From Pedobacter cryoconitis (GTDB taxonomy: Bacteria; Bacteroidota; Bacteroidia; Sphingobacteriales; Sphingobacteriaceae): a DNA stretch of 64,000 nucleotides. Every line of letters begins with the position of its first letter. Position 1 is the stretch's first letter. The notes under the pieces were generated by a model that was not told the DNA's origin, ran no database searches, and saw only the letters and a program-made list of their open reading frames with translations. The translations under genes and the position numbers were made by a program. The stretch lies in assembly GCF_003259615.1 (NCBI RefSeq), contig NZ_QLLR01000024.1, positions 31,064 to 95,063 of the forward strand, read 5' to 3'. Below, in pieces: positions 26,939 through 35,266 of the stretch.

Positions 26939-29317
26939 TTATCCTGAGCAGCTGATACAGCCTTCCTCCATAGAACAAACCGGACCGTCAGTAATTTCTT
27001 CCACTACCTGGTCAATATGCGCCGGAATTACAGGTTCCATATTTTTACCAGCCTGGTTCTCTACAGTGAATTTCACCGCTTGTGAAGCAGCCTGAGTACG
27101 CAGGTAATACATTCCTGTTTTTAAACCTTTTTTCCATGCGTAGAAGTGCATTGAAGTCAGTTTAGAAGTATTAGGTGCATTGATAAACAAGTTAAGAGAT
27201 TGCGACTGGCAGATATAAGCACCACGATCGGCAGCCATATCAATGATACTACGCATTTTAATTTCCCAAACTGTTTTATACAATTCTTTGATATAATCAG
27301 GGATCTCAGCGATGTCCTGAATAGAACCGTTAGCTAAAATAATTCTGTCTTTCATTGCTGGTGTCCATAAACCTAAAGCAACCAGATCTTTCAATAAGTG
27401 TTTGTTAACCACGATGAATTCACCGCTCAATACACGTCTTGTATAGATGTTTGAAGTATAAGGTTCGAAACACTCATTGTTACCTAAAATCTGAGAAGTC
27501 GAAGCTGTAGGCATTGGTGCAACCAGTAAAGAGTTACGTACACCGTCTTTAACTACTAATTTACGCAATGATTCCCAGTCCCAGCGGTTACTCGATGGCG
27601 TTACGTTCCAAAGATCAAACTGGAATTTACCTTTTGATAAAGGAGAACCTTTGAAAGTTTCATAAGCTCCGTCTTTAACAGCAAGATCGTGCGAAGCAGT
27701 CATTGCAGCAAAGTAAATAGTTTCAAAGATCTCTTTGTTCAGCTCTCTTGCGCCTTCACTTTCGAAAGGTAAACGCATTAAGATAAACGCATCTGCAAGT
27801 CCCTGTACACCTAAACCAATTGGTCTGTGGCGCATGTTAGAGTTTCTGGCTTCTTCTACCGGGTAGAAGTTATAATCAATGATTTTATTCAGGTTTAAAG
27901 TAGCCTGATAAGTTACATCATATAATTTCTGGTGGTCAAATTCTCCATTGATCACATATCTTGGTAAAGCCAGTGAAGCTAAGTTACATACCGCAACTTC
28001 GTCTTTAGAGGTATACTCAATGATCTCTGTACACAAGTTAGAACTTTTGATAGTTCCTAAATTCTGCTGATTAGATTTACCGTTCGCAGCATCTTTGTAC
28101 AACAAGTATGGTGTACCGGTTTCAATTTGTGAATCCAAGATAGCGAACCACAATTCCTGTGCTTTGATCGTTTTACGGGCACGTCCTTCTTTTTCGTAAC
28201 GTGTATATAACGCGTTAAATTCTTCTCCCCAGCATTCTGCAAGTCCTGGTGCTTCATGTGGACAGAAAAGGCTCCATTCGCCGTTTTCTTCAACACGCTG
28301 CATAAATAAATCGCAAACCCAAAGTGCATAGAACAAGTCACGTGCACGCATTTCTTCTTTACCGTGATTCTTACGCAAATCAAGGAAAGCAAACACGTCA
28401 GCATGCCATGGCTCTAAATAGATCGCGAAAGCACCTTTACGTTTACCCCCGCCCTGATCTACATAACGTGCAGTATCATTGAATACTTTTAGCATCGGTA
28501 CGATACCATTACTGGTTCCGTTTGTTCCGCTGATATAAGAACCTGTAGCTCTTACGTTGTGAATACTCAATCCGATACCTCCTGCACTTTGTGAGATTTT
28601 AGCGGTTTGTTTTAAAGTATCATAAATTCCTTCGATACTATCATCCTGCATAGACAATAAGAAGCAAGATGACATCTGAGGTTTTGGTGTTGCTGCATTA
28701 AACAAGGTTGGTGTAGCATGGGTAAACCAGCGCTCACTCATCAGGTTATAAGTAGCAATTACGCTGTCAATATCACCTTTGTGAATACCTACAGAAACAC
28801 GCATAAATAAATGCTGCGGGCGTTCTACGATTTCACCATTAATTTTTAAGAGGTACGATTTTTCAAGGGTCTTGAAACCAAAGTAATCGAAACCAAAGTC
28901 ACGGTCATAGATGATTGTGCTATCTAATAAATCAGCATTCTCCTGGATAACTTCCCAAACATCTTCAGCAATTAAAGAAGCTGATTTCTCAGTTTTAGGA
29001 TCTATATATCTATATAACATTTCCATCGTCTTTGAAAACGACTTCGTGGTATTCTTATGTAAATTTGATACGGCTATTCTAGAGGCTAATAAAGCATAGT
29101 CCGGGTGTTTAGTGGTTAAAGAGGCAGCCGTCTCAGCAGCAAGATTATCTAATTCTGAGGTTGTAACACCGTCATACAATCCTTCAATTACTTTCTTGGC
29201 TACATCTATAGGATCAACAAGTTCTACATTAAAGCCATAACATAACTTTTCGATTCGGGCAGTGATCTTATCAAACCGCACCGCTTCTTTGCGACCATCT
29301 CTTTTTTCTACAAACAT
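26939..29317 (-). CDS. nrdA: Ribonucleoside-diphosphate reductase, large subunit (class Ia, eukaryote-like)
   Basis: 792 aa, the size of eukaryotic R1. An N-terminal ATP-cone (1-90; MFVEKRDGRKEAVRFDKIT) gives dATP/ATP activity control. The barrel has the catalytic Cys and Glu in SSNLCTEI, its partner Cys in EVAVCNLASLALPRY, the first redox Cys near QMSSCFLLSMQDDSIEGIYD, and PTASTSQILGNNECFEPY. The last residues contain the CxxC-type shuttle (EEGCISCSG). Long stretches match human RRM1 as I remember it, so this belongs to the eukaryote-like NrdA group found in Bacteroidota. It reduces NDPs to dNDPs with NrdB, whose gene is 77 bases upstream. Confidence 0.97.
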   Translation of the reverse strand: MFVEKRDGRKEAVRFDKITARIEKLCYGFNVELVDPIDVAKKVIEGLYDGVTTSELDNLAAETAASLTTKHPDYALLASRIAVSNLHKNTTKSFSKTMEMLYRYIDPKTEKSASLIAEDVWEVIQENADLLDSTIIYDRDFGFDYFGFKTLEKSYLLKINGEIVERPQHLFMRVSVGIHKGDIDSVIATYNLMSERWFTHATPTLFNAATPKPQMSSCFLLSMQDDSIEGIYDTLKQTAKISQSAGGIGLSIHNVRATGSYISGTNGTSNGIVPMLKVFNDTARYVDQGGGKRKGAFAIYLEPWHADVFAFLDLRKNHGKEEMRARDLFYALWVCDLFMQRVEENGEWSLFCPHEAPGLAECWGEEFNALYTRYEKEGRARKTIKAQELWFAILDSQIETGTPYLLYKDAANGKSNQQNLGTIKSSNLCTEIIEYTSKDEVAVCNLASLALPRYVINGEFDHQKLYDVTYQATLNLNKIIDYNFYPVEEARNSNMRHRPIGLGVQGLADAFILMRLPFESEGARELNKEIFETIYFAAMTASHDLAVKDGAYETFKGSPLSKGKFQFDLWNVTPSSNRWDWESLRKLVVKDGVRNSLLVAPMPTASTSQILGNNECFEPYTSNIYTRRVLSGEFIVVNKHLLKDLVALGLWTPAMKDRIILANGSIQDIAEIPDYIKELYKTVWEIKMRSIIDMAADRGAYICQSQSLNLFINAPNTSKLTSMHFYAWKKGLKTGMYYLRTQAASQAVKFTVENQAGKNMEPVIPAHIDQVVEEITDGPVCSMEEGCISCSG

Positions 29318-29394
29318 ATTTTCTTAGGTTTTATGCTGCTTATTCTCGTTGTTCAAAGCAATTCCGAACATAGGCAACAGTTTATATTCTTTTA

Positions 29395-30366
29395 TTAAAA
29401 ATCATCATCCAGAGAGAAAGCTGAAGCTTTATCTTCTGAAGATGTCAACACACCACTTTTCTGGTAATCTCCAACACGTTTTTCAAAGAAGTTGGTTTTC
29501 CCCTGCAGGGAAATCATTTCCATGAAGTCAAACGGATTAGTAGCGTTATATATTTTATCGTATCCCAGTTCACTTGACCATCTGTCGGCCACAAATTCGA
29601 TATACTGAGACATTAGTTTGGCATTCATTCCGATCAGTGCAACTGGCAGTGCATCTGTCACAAATTCTTTTTCTATTTCAACGGCATCTTTGATGATACC
29701 ATGAACTGCTTCCTGAGAAAGTCTGTTCTTTAACATTTTGTAAAGCAGGCAGGCAAATTCGCAGTGCATACCTTCGTCTCTTGAGATCAGCTCATTGCTG
29801 AAGGTCAAACCTGGCATTAAACCACGTTTCTTCAACCAGAAAATTGAACAGAAACTTCCGCTGAAGAAGATACCTTCTACTGCGGCAAAAGCTACCAGGC
29901 GTTCTGCGAAGTTTCCTCCGTCGATCCAGCGTAATGCCCATTCTGCTTTTCTCTTTACACAAGGTACAGTGTCAATAGCGTGGAACAACCTGTCTTTTTC
30001 TGCTTCGTCTTTGATATAAGTATCAATTAACAAGGCATAAGTTTCAGAGTGGATGTTTTCCATCATAATCTGGAAACCATAAAAGCAACGTGCTTCTGGT
30101 AACTGGACTTCACTCATAAAGTTGACTGCAAGGTTCTCATTCACAATTCCGTCACTGGCTGAGAAAAATGCCAGGATGTGAGAGATGAAATGACGCTCTC
30201 CATCATTAAGATTATCCCAGTGTTTCTGATCATCGGATAGATCAATCTCTTCGGCCGTCCAAAAACTAGCTTCACTCTTTTTGTACATTTCCCAGATTGC
30301 CGGATATTTAATCGGCAAAAGTACAAAGCGATCTTTGTTCTCTTTCAGTAATACTTCTTCTTCCAT
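29395..30366 (-). CDS. nrdB: Ribonucleoside-diphosphate reductase, small subunit (class Ia, eukaryote-like)
   Basis: 323 aa from ATG 30366; eleven upstream codons starting with TTG (30399) are open but unlikely. It carries the di-iron/tyrosyl radical core: the radical Tyr in EARCFYGFQ, ligands in MENIHSETY, EGIFFSGSFCSIFWLKKRG and SRDEGMHCEF. The C-terminal tail FSLDDDF matches the peptide that docks onto the large subunit (FTLDADF in mammalian R2). The whole sequence is close to mammalian R2. It is the first gene of nrdB-nrdA; DnaA-box-like sites lie upstream. Confidence 0.97.
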   Translation of the reverse strand: MEEEVLLKENKDRFVLLPIKYPAIWEMYKKSEASFWTAEEIDLSDDQKHWDNLNDGERHFISHILAFFSASDGIVNENLAVNFMSEVQLPEARCFYGFQIMMENIHSETYALLIDTYIKDEAEKDRLFHAIDTVPCVKRKAEWALRWIDGGNFAERLVAFAAVEGIFFSGSFCSIFWLKKRGLMPGLTFSNELISRDEGMHCEFACLLYKMLKNRLSQEAVHGIIKDAVEIEKEFVTDALPVALIGMNAKLMSQYIEFVADRWSSELGYDKIYNATNPFDFMEMISLQGKTNFFEKRVGDYQKSGVLTSSEDKASAFSLDDDF

Positions 30367-30555
30367 GGGTATATTATAAGGGTAATAAACGATTGTCAAT
30401 AGGTATCAATCCTCTTCAATAGTCTTTTTTGCAGACCGGCTTTAATAAATCAAAAGTTTTACCTAAAATCAGGCTTAATATTTAATCCTAAAATATTAAT
30501 TACTAAACCTTTATCTAACAAATTATTGATGATAATGTCAGAATATTTGTTAAAA

Positions 30556-30563
30556 CAAATATA
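30556..30563 (-). promoter_or_regulatory. Possible -7 box for nrdBA
   Basis: Minus strand reads TATATTTG, 190 bases upstream of nrdB; it is the only TAnnTTTG match I found in this gap. The gap of about 380 bases (30367-30750) has no gene. Confidence 0.3.
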
Positions 30564-30613
30564 AACTTTGAGGCTTTTAAACGTTAGCAATAGTTCTTAA
30601 CAAGGGGACGTAG

Positions 30614-30622
30614 TTATCCACA
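30614..30622 (+). promoter_or_regulatory. DnaA-box-like site upstream of nrdBA
   Basis: TTATCCACA is identical to the high-affinity E. coli DnaA box. A second, one-mismatch site in the opposite orientation (TGTTGATAA) lies at 30703-30711 and a weaker one (TGTGGTTAT) at 30675-30683. They sit between the rlpA-like gene and the possible nrdBA promoter. Confidence 0.45.
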
Positions 30623-30750
30623 CTGCGAGGTAAAAATTACAGTTAATTTACTTTGTAAAGTTGTTATTGTTTTCTGTGGTTATCAAAGAAGCTTATAAAA
30701 ACTGTTGATAACATTCGCAATTCTGACTATTGCTACCTGATATTCAGGAT

Positions 30751-31149
30751 TTAAGAGGATTTATCGTAGCTGATTTTCACTCTGGACTGCCCTTTCCTGA
30801 AAAATCCAAGGTCTTTGGCAGCTTGTTCTGAAACATCGATAATATATCTTTTTGTAAAAGGGCCTCTGTCATTGATTTCCACATCTACTGATTTTCCCGT
30901 CGCGACGTTGGTGACCGTTACGATCGTACCAAAGGGAAGTGAGCGGTGGGCGGCGGTTAGTCTGCTTCGCCGGTATCTGGCTCCGCTGGTGGTTCTTTTG
31001 CCTTCAAACTTCCTATGATAATAGGTTGCCATTCCTGTTTTTATTAGCGTTGAACTGTCTAAAGCTGTACTGTCCAGTGCTGTAGTATCTCCTTGTGCGT
31101 CAACTTGCAAGAACAAGAATATACTCAATAAAAGCAAACAATATCTCAT
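30751..31149 (-). CDS. RlpA-like septal lytic transglycosylase (double-psi beta-barrel)
   Basis: 132 aa. Signal peptide 1-18, an Asp/Ser/Thr-rich linker, then a DPBB domain (about 38-130) with the RlpA signatures GMATYYHRKFEGKRTTSG, LTAAHRSLPFGT and INDRGPFTKRYIIDVSEQAAKDLG, which include the catalytic Asp. There is no C-terminal SPOR domain, as in many Bacteroidota homologues. It probably cuts naked glycan strands of peptidoglycan in the periplasm. Confidence 0.88.
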   Translation of the reverse strand: MRYCLLLLSIFLFLQVDAQGDTTALDSTALDSSTLIKTGMATYYHRKFEGKRTTSGARYRRSRLTAAHRSLPFGTIVTVTNVATGKSVDVEINDRGPFTKRYIIDVSEQAAKDLGFFRKGQSRVKISYDKSS

Positions 31150-31172
31150 ATTTAATTTTGTTGGTGAACTTT

Positions 31173-31180
31173 CAAAGGTA
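31173..31180 (-). promoter_or_regulatory. Candidate -7 box for the rlpA-like gene
   Basis: Minus strand reads TACCTTTG, 23 bases upstream of the start. Confidence 0.5.
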
Positions 31181-31209
31181 AGTAAAAAAAGTATATACCA
31201 CCAAACTAA

Positions 31210-31240
31210 AAATGCCCAATGAGCTGATCATAGGGCATTT
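31210..31240 (-). terminator. msrB terminator
   Basis: AAATGCCC (31210-31217) pairs with 31233-31240 around a 15-base loop; a T5 tail follows on the minus strand. Confidence 0.55.
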
Positions 31241-31286
31241 ACGTAAATTAAAAAGGCTATTTTATGGGTTTAAATACCCTTAAAAG

Positions 31287-31763
31287 CTATTTATCGGGAA
31301 CAAAATTCATTGAAATTGAGTTCACACAGTTTCTTGTGTTTTTAGCGGTAAATCCTTCGCCCATGAACACATGTCCAAGGTGTGCTTTACAGTTTGCGCA
31401 TACAATTTCGGTACGTGATCCGTCTGCGTCAGGGATTCTGATTACAGCACCTTTAATCTCGTCATCAAAGCTTGGCCAGCCGCATGAGGATTCAAATTTT
31501 GATTCTGAGCGGTAAAGGGGAGCGTTACAGCGTTTACAGGTATAGGTGCCTTTTGCGGTATTCTTTAAGAGCGTTCCTGTTCCTGGATATTCTGTGCCTT
31601 TGTTCACGATTACATCTTCTTCTTCTGCGGTTAATTTATTCCATTCCATTTTTCCGTTGGTTTTTGAAGGTGACTCTTTTTGTTGTTTCTGCGCACAGGC
31701 CATTAAGCTGCAAATGCAGACCAGCCCGGCCATTAATATCGATTTACTGATGATCGTTTTCAT
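31287..31763 (-). CDS. msrB: Peptide-methionine (R)-S-oxide reductase, lipoprotein
   Basis: 158 aa. The signal ends in a lipobox (LMAC, Cys23), so the enzyme is anchored outside the cytoplasm. The MsrB domain (about 40-155) has two zinc-binding CxxC pairs (CKRC and CANC), the HLGHVF motif and a catalytic Cys in NTRNCVNSISMNF. It repairs R-methionine sulfoxide in exported proteins. No MsrA domain is fused. A TATTTTTG box lies 44 bases upstream. Confidence 0.93.
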   Translation of the reverse strand: MKTIISKSILMAGLVCICSLMACAQKQQKESPSKTNGKMEWNKLTAEEEDVIVNKGTEYPGTGTLLKNTAKGTYTCKRCNAPLYRSESKFESSCGWPSFDDEIKGAVIRIPDADGSRTEIVCANCKAHLGHVFMGEGFTAKNTRNCVNSISMNFVPDK

Positions 31764-31806
31764 GTTTTTATATACGTTTAACGGCCTCCTTCAGTTTTTA
31801 GCACTT

Positions 31807-31814
31807 CAAAAATA
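31807..31814 (-). promoter_or_regulatory. Candidate -7 box for msrB
   Basis: Minus strand reads TATTTTTG, 43 bases upstream of the msrB start. Confidence 0.45.
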
Positions 31815-31833
31815 TAAGCTGACAAATACGTGA

Positions 31834-31870
31834 TAAAAAAAAAGAGGCTCGTTTTGACACGAACCTCTTT
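31834..31870 (-). terminator. sucD terminator
   Basis: 12-bp stem with one mismatch (31841-31852 with 31859-31870), followed on the minus strand by a run of nine T. Confidence 0.75.
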
Positions 31871-31889
31871 CATATGAATTTAAGAAGGA

Positions 31890-32762
31890 TTATTTCTTCA
31901 GTAATTCTGCCATAGCTTCACCGATTTCAGCAGGACTTTCTACTACACGGATTCCACATTCTGCCATAATTTTCATTTTAGCAGCAGCAGTATCATCAAC
32001 ACCACCAACGATAGCACCGGCATGGCCCATTTTACGTCCCGCAGGAGCAGTCTGGCCAGCGATAAATCCTACTACTGGTTTTGTACCATGTTCTTTGATC
32101 CAAAGCGCAGCTTCAGCTTCCATACCACCACCAATTTCACCGATCATGATGATACCTTCAGTTTCAGGATCATTCATTAACAATTCAACAGCTTCTTTAG
32201 TAGTTGTACCGATAATTGGATCTCCACCAATACCGATTGCTGTAGTGATACCTAAACCTGCTTTCACAACCTGGTCAACTGCTTCATAAGTTAATGTTCC
32301 CGATTTAGAAACAACACCTACTGTACCTTTTTTGAAGATAAATCCTGGCATAATACCAACTTTAGCTTCATCAGCAGTAATAACACCCGGGCAGTTAGGA
32401 CCGATTAAACGGCAATCTCTTCCAGTAATATATTCTTTAACCTGAATCATATCCTTTGTAGGGATACCTTCGGTAATACATACAATAACTTTTATTCCAG
32501 CTTCTGCAGCTTCCATAATAGCATCTGCAGCAAATGCAGGTGGAACAAAGATAATAGATACATTAGCTCCAGCTTGATCAACCGCATCTTTAACCGTGTT
32601 AAAAACCGGTCTGTCTAAATGAGTTTGTCCGCCTTTACCAGGTGTAACCCCGCCAACTACGTCAGTTCCGTATTCTATCATTTGTGAAGCATGGTAAGTA
32701 CCTTCATTTCCGGTAAAACCTTGTACAATTACTTTTGAATCTTTATTTACTAAAACACTCAT
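31890..32762 (-). CDS. sucD: Succinate-CoA ligase subunit alpha
   Basis: 290 aa, normal length. An N-terminal CoA-binding Rossmann domain (VIVQGFTGNEGTYHASQMIEYGT) precedes the ligase domain, with the phosphorylated His in GHAGAIVGG and the loop IGPNCPGVI. It forms succinate and ATP/GTP from succinyl-CoA in the TCA cycle together with SucC. The sucC gene is not adjacent: a 730-base gene-free region lies upstream. Confidence 0.97.
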   Translation of the reverse strand: MSVLVNKDSKVIVQGFTGNEGTYHASQMIEYGTDVVGGVTPGKGGQTHLDRPVFNTVKDAVDQAGANVSIIFVPPAFAADAIMEAAEAGIKVIVCITEGIPTKDMIQVKEYITGRDCRLIGPNCPGVITADEAKVGIMPGFIFKKGTVGVVSKSGTLTYEAVDQVVKAGLGITTAIGIGGDPIIGTTTKEAVELLMNDPETEGIIMIGEIGGGMEAEAALWIKEHGTKPVVGFIAGQTAPAGRKMGHAGAIVGGVDDTAAAKMKIMAECGIRVVESPAEIGEAMAELLKK

Positions 32763-32781
32763 GTATCTATAATTTTTTATG

Positions 32782-32789
32782 CAAATCTA
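32782..32789 (-). promoter_or_regulatory. Candidate -7 box for sucD
   Basis: Minus strand reads TAGATTTG, 20 bases upstream of the sucD ATG. Confidence 0.5.
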
Positions 32790-32864
32790 AGATTATTGAA
32801 TGGAATGACAAACGCATTTGGAATTATAATGAAAAGAATTGTTGGGGAGAGTGCGTGAGAGGGG

Positions 32865-32958
32865 AAACAATAAAAACCGACAACGTATTTTCCGCCTTAC
32901 GTTCCCCGAAGAGGGGATCCGAGGCCGGGAAACACGTTATCGGTTTTTTATTGTTTTT
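32865..32958. repeat. Long hairpin element A
   Basis: The arms 32865-32886 and 32934-32956 pair over about 22 bp with one mismatch and one bulge. The apical part holds a second hairpin (TCCCC / GGGGA at 32903-32907 and 32913-32917). On the minus strand the apical stem is followed by GTAAGGCGG. Architecture is shared with elements B and C. Confidence 0.65.
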
Positions 32959-33390
32959 CTAACTTAACTGTAGGGGTGGGTGGGCTGTTTTTGCAAAAAT
33001 AATTTAGTTAGCTGATCAGCCGCTTAGTTAATTGCTTAATTAAACGCTTAACTAAGCCCCTGGTCAAGTACTCTCAGTATTAAACACGCAGGTTTTAAGT
33101 TGGTATCTGGCTGTATTCTGCTGCAGTTTGAAGCATACTGCAAACTGCAACCATAACCCCGCCAGTAACCTTGTTATAACTTAATTGTCTTACAATCAAA
33201 CTAAGTAGCTGTCTTGCTAGTATATGAATTCAGTATAGTATAGTTTAGAAATCAGAATTATAGTAATCTTATTAAACAAGCTGGCTTTACTTATTAAATA
33301 TTACCATGAGCACAGTATATGAACACCACTTATGGCCACCATATATGAACACCAACAAAGAATGGAGCGCCGTAAGGGTTAGACAATCAC
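32959..33390. other. Gene-free stretch with short repeats
   Basis: Between the two long hairpins I find no convincing gene. It holds an inverted repeat GCTTAGTTAA / TTAACTAAGC (33022-33031 and 33048-33057) and two copies of TATATGAACACCA (33316-33328 and 33342-33354). Composition is AT-rich with scattered stops in all frames; it may be a decayed accessory segment. Confidence 0.5.
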
Positions 33391-33391
33391 T

Positions 33392-33479
33392 ATCTTAAAA
33401 AAAGGGAAAGGCATATTGCTTGCCTTCGCTATCCTTCAGTAGCGGCAGCAAGCAATATGCCTTTCCCTTTTTTTAAGAT
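33392..33479. repeat. Long hairpin element B: 32-bp perfect inverted repeat
   Basis: Arms 33392-33423 and 33448-33479 are perfectly complementary over 32 bp. The 24-base centre forms a second hairpin, CGCTA / TAGCG around TCCTTCAG, followed by GTAGCGGC-like sequence. A7/T7 runs near the ends make it able to act as a terminator on either strand; it lies 15 bases past the stop of the ABC exporter gene. Confidence 0.85.
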
Positions 33480-33494
33480 CCCGTTGGAGAAACC

Positions 33495-35264
33495 TTATTT
33501 AGCGATACCAACAGAGTGAAACTGCAAATCGTACAACTTTTTGTAATACCCGTCAAGTTTCAGCAGTTCCTGGTGATTACCGATTTCTTTAATCTCTCCT
33601 TTATCGAGTACTATAATCTGATCAGCTTTCTGTATAGTTGACAAACGGTGCGCAATCACAATCGAAGTACGGCCTTTCATCAGCTTGTCAATTGCAGTCT
33701 GAATCAGCATTTCGGTTTCCGTATCTACAGAAGAAGTTGCTTCATCAAGTACAAGGATAGAAGGATTATAGACTAATGCCCTGATAAATGAAATCAGCTG
33801 TGCTTGTCCGGCTGAAAGTGTTGCTCCGCGTTCCATTACATTATACTGATAGCCGCCGGGCAGTCTTTCAATGAAGTCGTGTGCGCCAACTTTCTGAGCA
33901 GCATCAACTACTTCCTCCATGGTGATTGAAGGGTTATTGAGGGTGATATTATTGAAGATCGTATCGGAAAACAGGAAAACATCTTGTAGTACAGTAGCGA
34001 TATTGTTTCTGAGATAGTTTAATTCGTAGTCGTTGATACTTACGCCATCGACTTTGATTTCACCTTTCTGGATTTCGTAGAAACGATTCAGGATGTTGAT
34101 GGTGGATGATTTACCTGCACCGGTTGCACCAACCATCGCCACCGTCTGCCCCGCTTTTACTTCGAAAGAGATATTTTTTAAGACATAATTTTCATCGTTA
34201 TAGGCAAACCAGACTTTATCAAACTTAATGTTGCCGGCCATTTTTTCAGGCTTATAAGTACCGTTGTTTGTAGTCAGTTCTTTAGTATCTAACACTTTAA
34301 ATACACGCTCTGCCCCTACCATTCCCATTTGCAGGGTGTTAAATTTATCAGCAAGTTCACGAATTGGTCTGAATAGCATACTGATGTACAGAATAAACTC
34401 GGCAATTGTACCGGGAGTCACATCAAGGGGTTTGGCCAGGATGCTTTTTGCGCCATACCAGACCAAAAGGCCTAATGACATGGCAGAGATAATCTCAACA
34501 ACCGGAAAGAAGATGGAGTAATACCAATTAGAACGAATGTTTGCATCGCGGTAACGTGCATTGATTTTCTTGAATTTACGGAATTCCTGGTCTTCTCTGG
34601 CAAAGTATTGAATGATAGAAATACCTGTGATATGTTCTTGCAGATAGGTGTTTAAGTTAGAGACTTCAGTCCTGATTTCCTGGAAGGCCGATTTGATAGA
34701 TTTCTGGAAAACTGAAGTCGCCATAATCAGCAGGGGCATCGGTAAAAGCACGATCACCGTTAATTCCCAGTCTGCATAAAACATGACCGCAATAATGGCA
34801 ATGACCTGCAGAATATCACCAATGATGACAATCAGTCCTTCTGAGAAAATATCAGAAATGGTTTCCAGATCTGATACTGTACGCGTTATCAATTGACCAA
34901 TGGGGGTTTTATCAAAGTATTGCAGCCTGAGTTTAGTGATATGATTGAATACATTGATTCTCAGGTCACGGATGGCCGACTGTCCCAGGGTATTGGTTAA
35001 AAGGGTATGGCTGTATTGAATGATACTTTGTACGACCAGCAAAAAGAGCATAACCATGATCATCATCACCAGGCCATTGTGTTCGCCTTTCAGGATGTAG
35101 TTGTCCAGGGTGTATTTAATCAGGAATGGTCTTACTGGTGCAATTAATGCGAGTAGTATCGTTAGGATAACTGACCAGATAAATATGCTGCGGTAGGGTT
35201 TGACGTACTGAAATACTCTTCTCAATAAGCCTACGTTTAACGCATCACCTGTAATTTTCGACAT
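33495..35264 (-). CDS. ABC exporter, fused membrane and ATPase domains (MsbA-like)
   Basis: 589 aa half-transporter. The N-terminal type I exporter domain has six membrane helices (about 25-320). The C-terminal nucleotide-binding domain (about 345-580) has Walker A GATGAGKSS, a signature of the form TLSAGQAQ, Walker B ILVLDEATSSVD and an H-loop in IAHRLSTI. MsbA-like proteins flip lipids or export drugs; the substrate here cannot be read from sequence. It follows truA by 2 bases on the same strand and is probably its operon partner. Confidence 0.92.
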   Translation of the reverse strand: MSKITGDALNVGLLRRVFQYVKPYRSIFIWSVILTILLALIAPVRPFLIKYTLDNYILKGEHNGLVMMIMVMLFLLVVQSIIQYSHTLLTNTLGQSAIRDLRINVFNHITKLRLQYFDKTPIGQLITRTVSDLETISDIFSEGLIVIIGDILQVIAIIAVMFYADWELTVIVLLPMPLLIMATSVFQKSIKSAFQEIRTEVSNLNTYLQEHITGISIIQYFAREDQEFRKFKKINARYRDANIRSNWYYSIFFPVVEIISAMSLGLLVWYGAKSILAKPLDVTPGTIAEFILYISMLFRPIRELADKFNTLQMGMVGAERVFKVLDTKELTTNNGTYKPEKMAGNIKFDKVWFAYNDENYVLKNISFEVKAGQTVAMVGATGAGKSSTINILNRFYEIQKGEIKVDGVSINDYELNYLRNNIATVLQDVFLFSDTIFNNITLNNPSITMEEVVDAAQKVGAHDFIERLPGGYQYNVMERGATLSAGQAQLISFIRALVYNPSILVLDEATSSVDTETEMLIQTAIDKLMKGRTSIVIAHRLSTIQKADQIIVLDKGEIKEIGNHQELLKLDGYYKKLYDLQFHSVGIAK

Positions 35265-35266
35265 AA

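Noticed and set aside
30400..30750. Possible replication origin because of DnaA-like boxes
   Set aside because: Only one perfect box and two weaker ones, no dnaA or other origin-linked genes nearby and no clear AT-rich unwinding repeats; upstream regulation of nrdBA is a simpler reading.
32735..32962. 75-codon plus-strand frame across hairpin A
   Set aside because: Consists mostly of palindrome sequence and overlaps the sucD promoter.
33306..33398. 30-codon reading frame MSTVYEHHLWPPYMNTNKEW...
   Set aside because: Contains the two copies of a short direct repeat and runs into the left arm of hairpin B; no promoter box, no recognisable protein feature.
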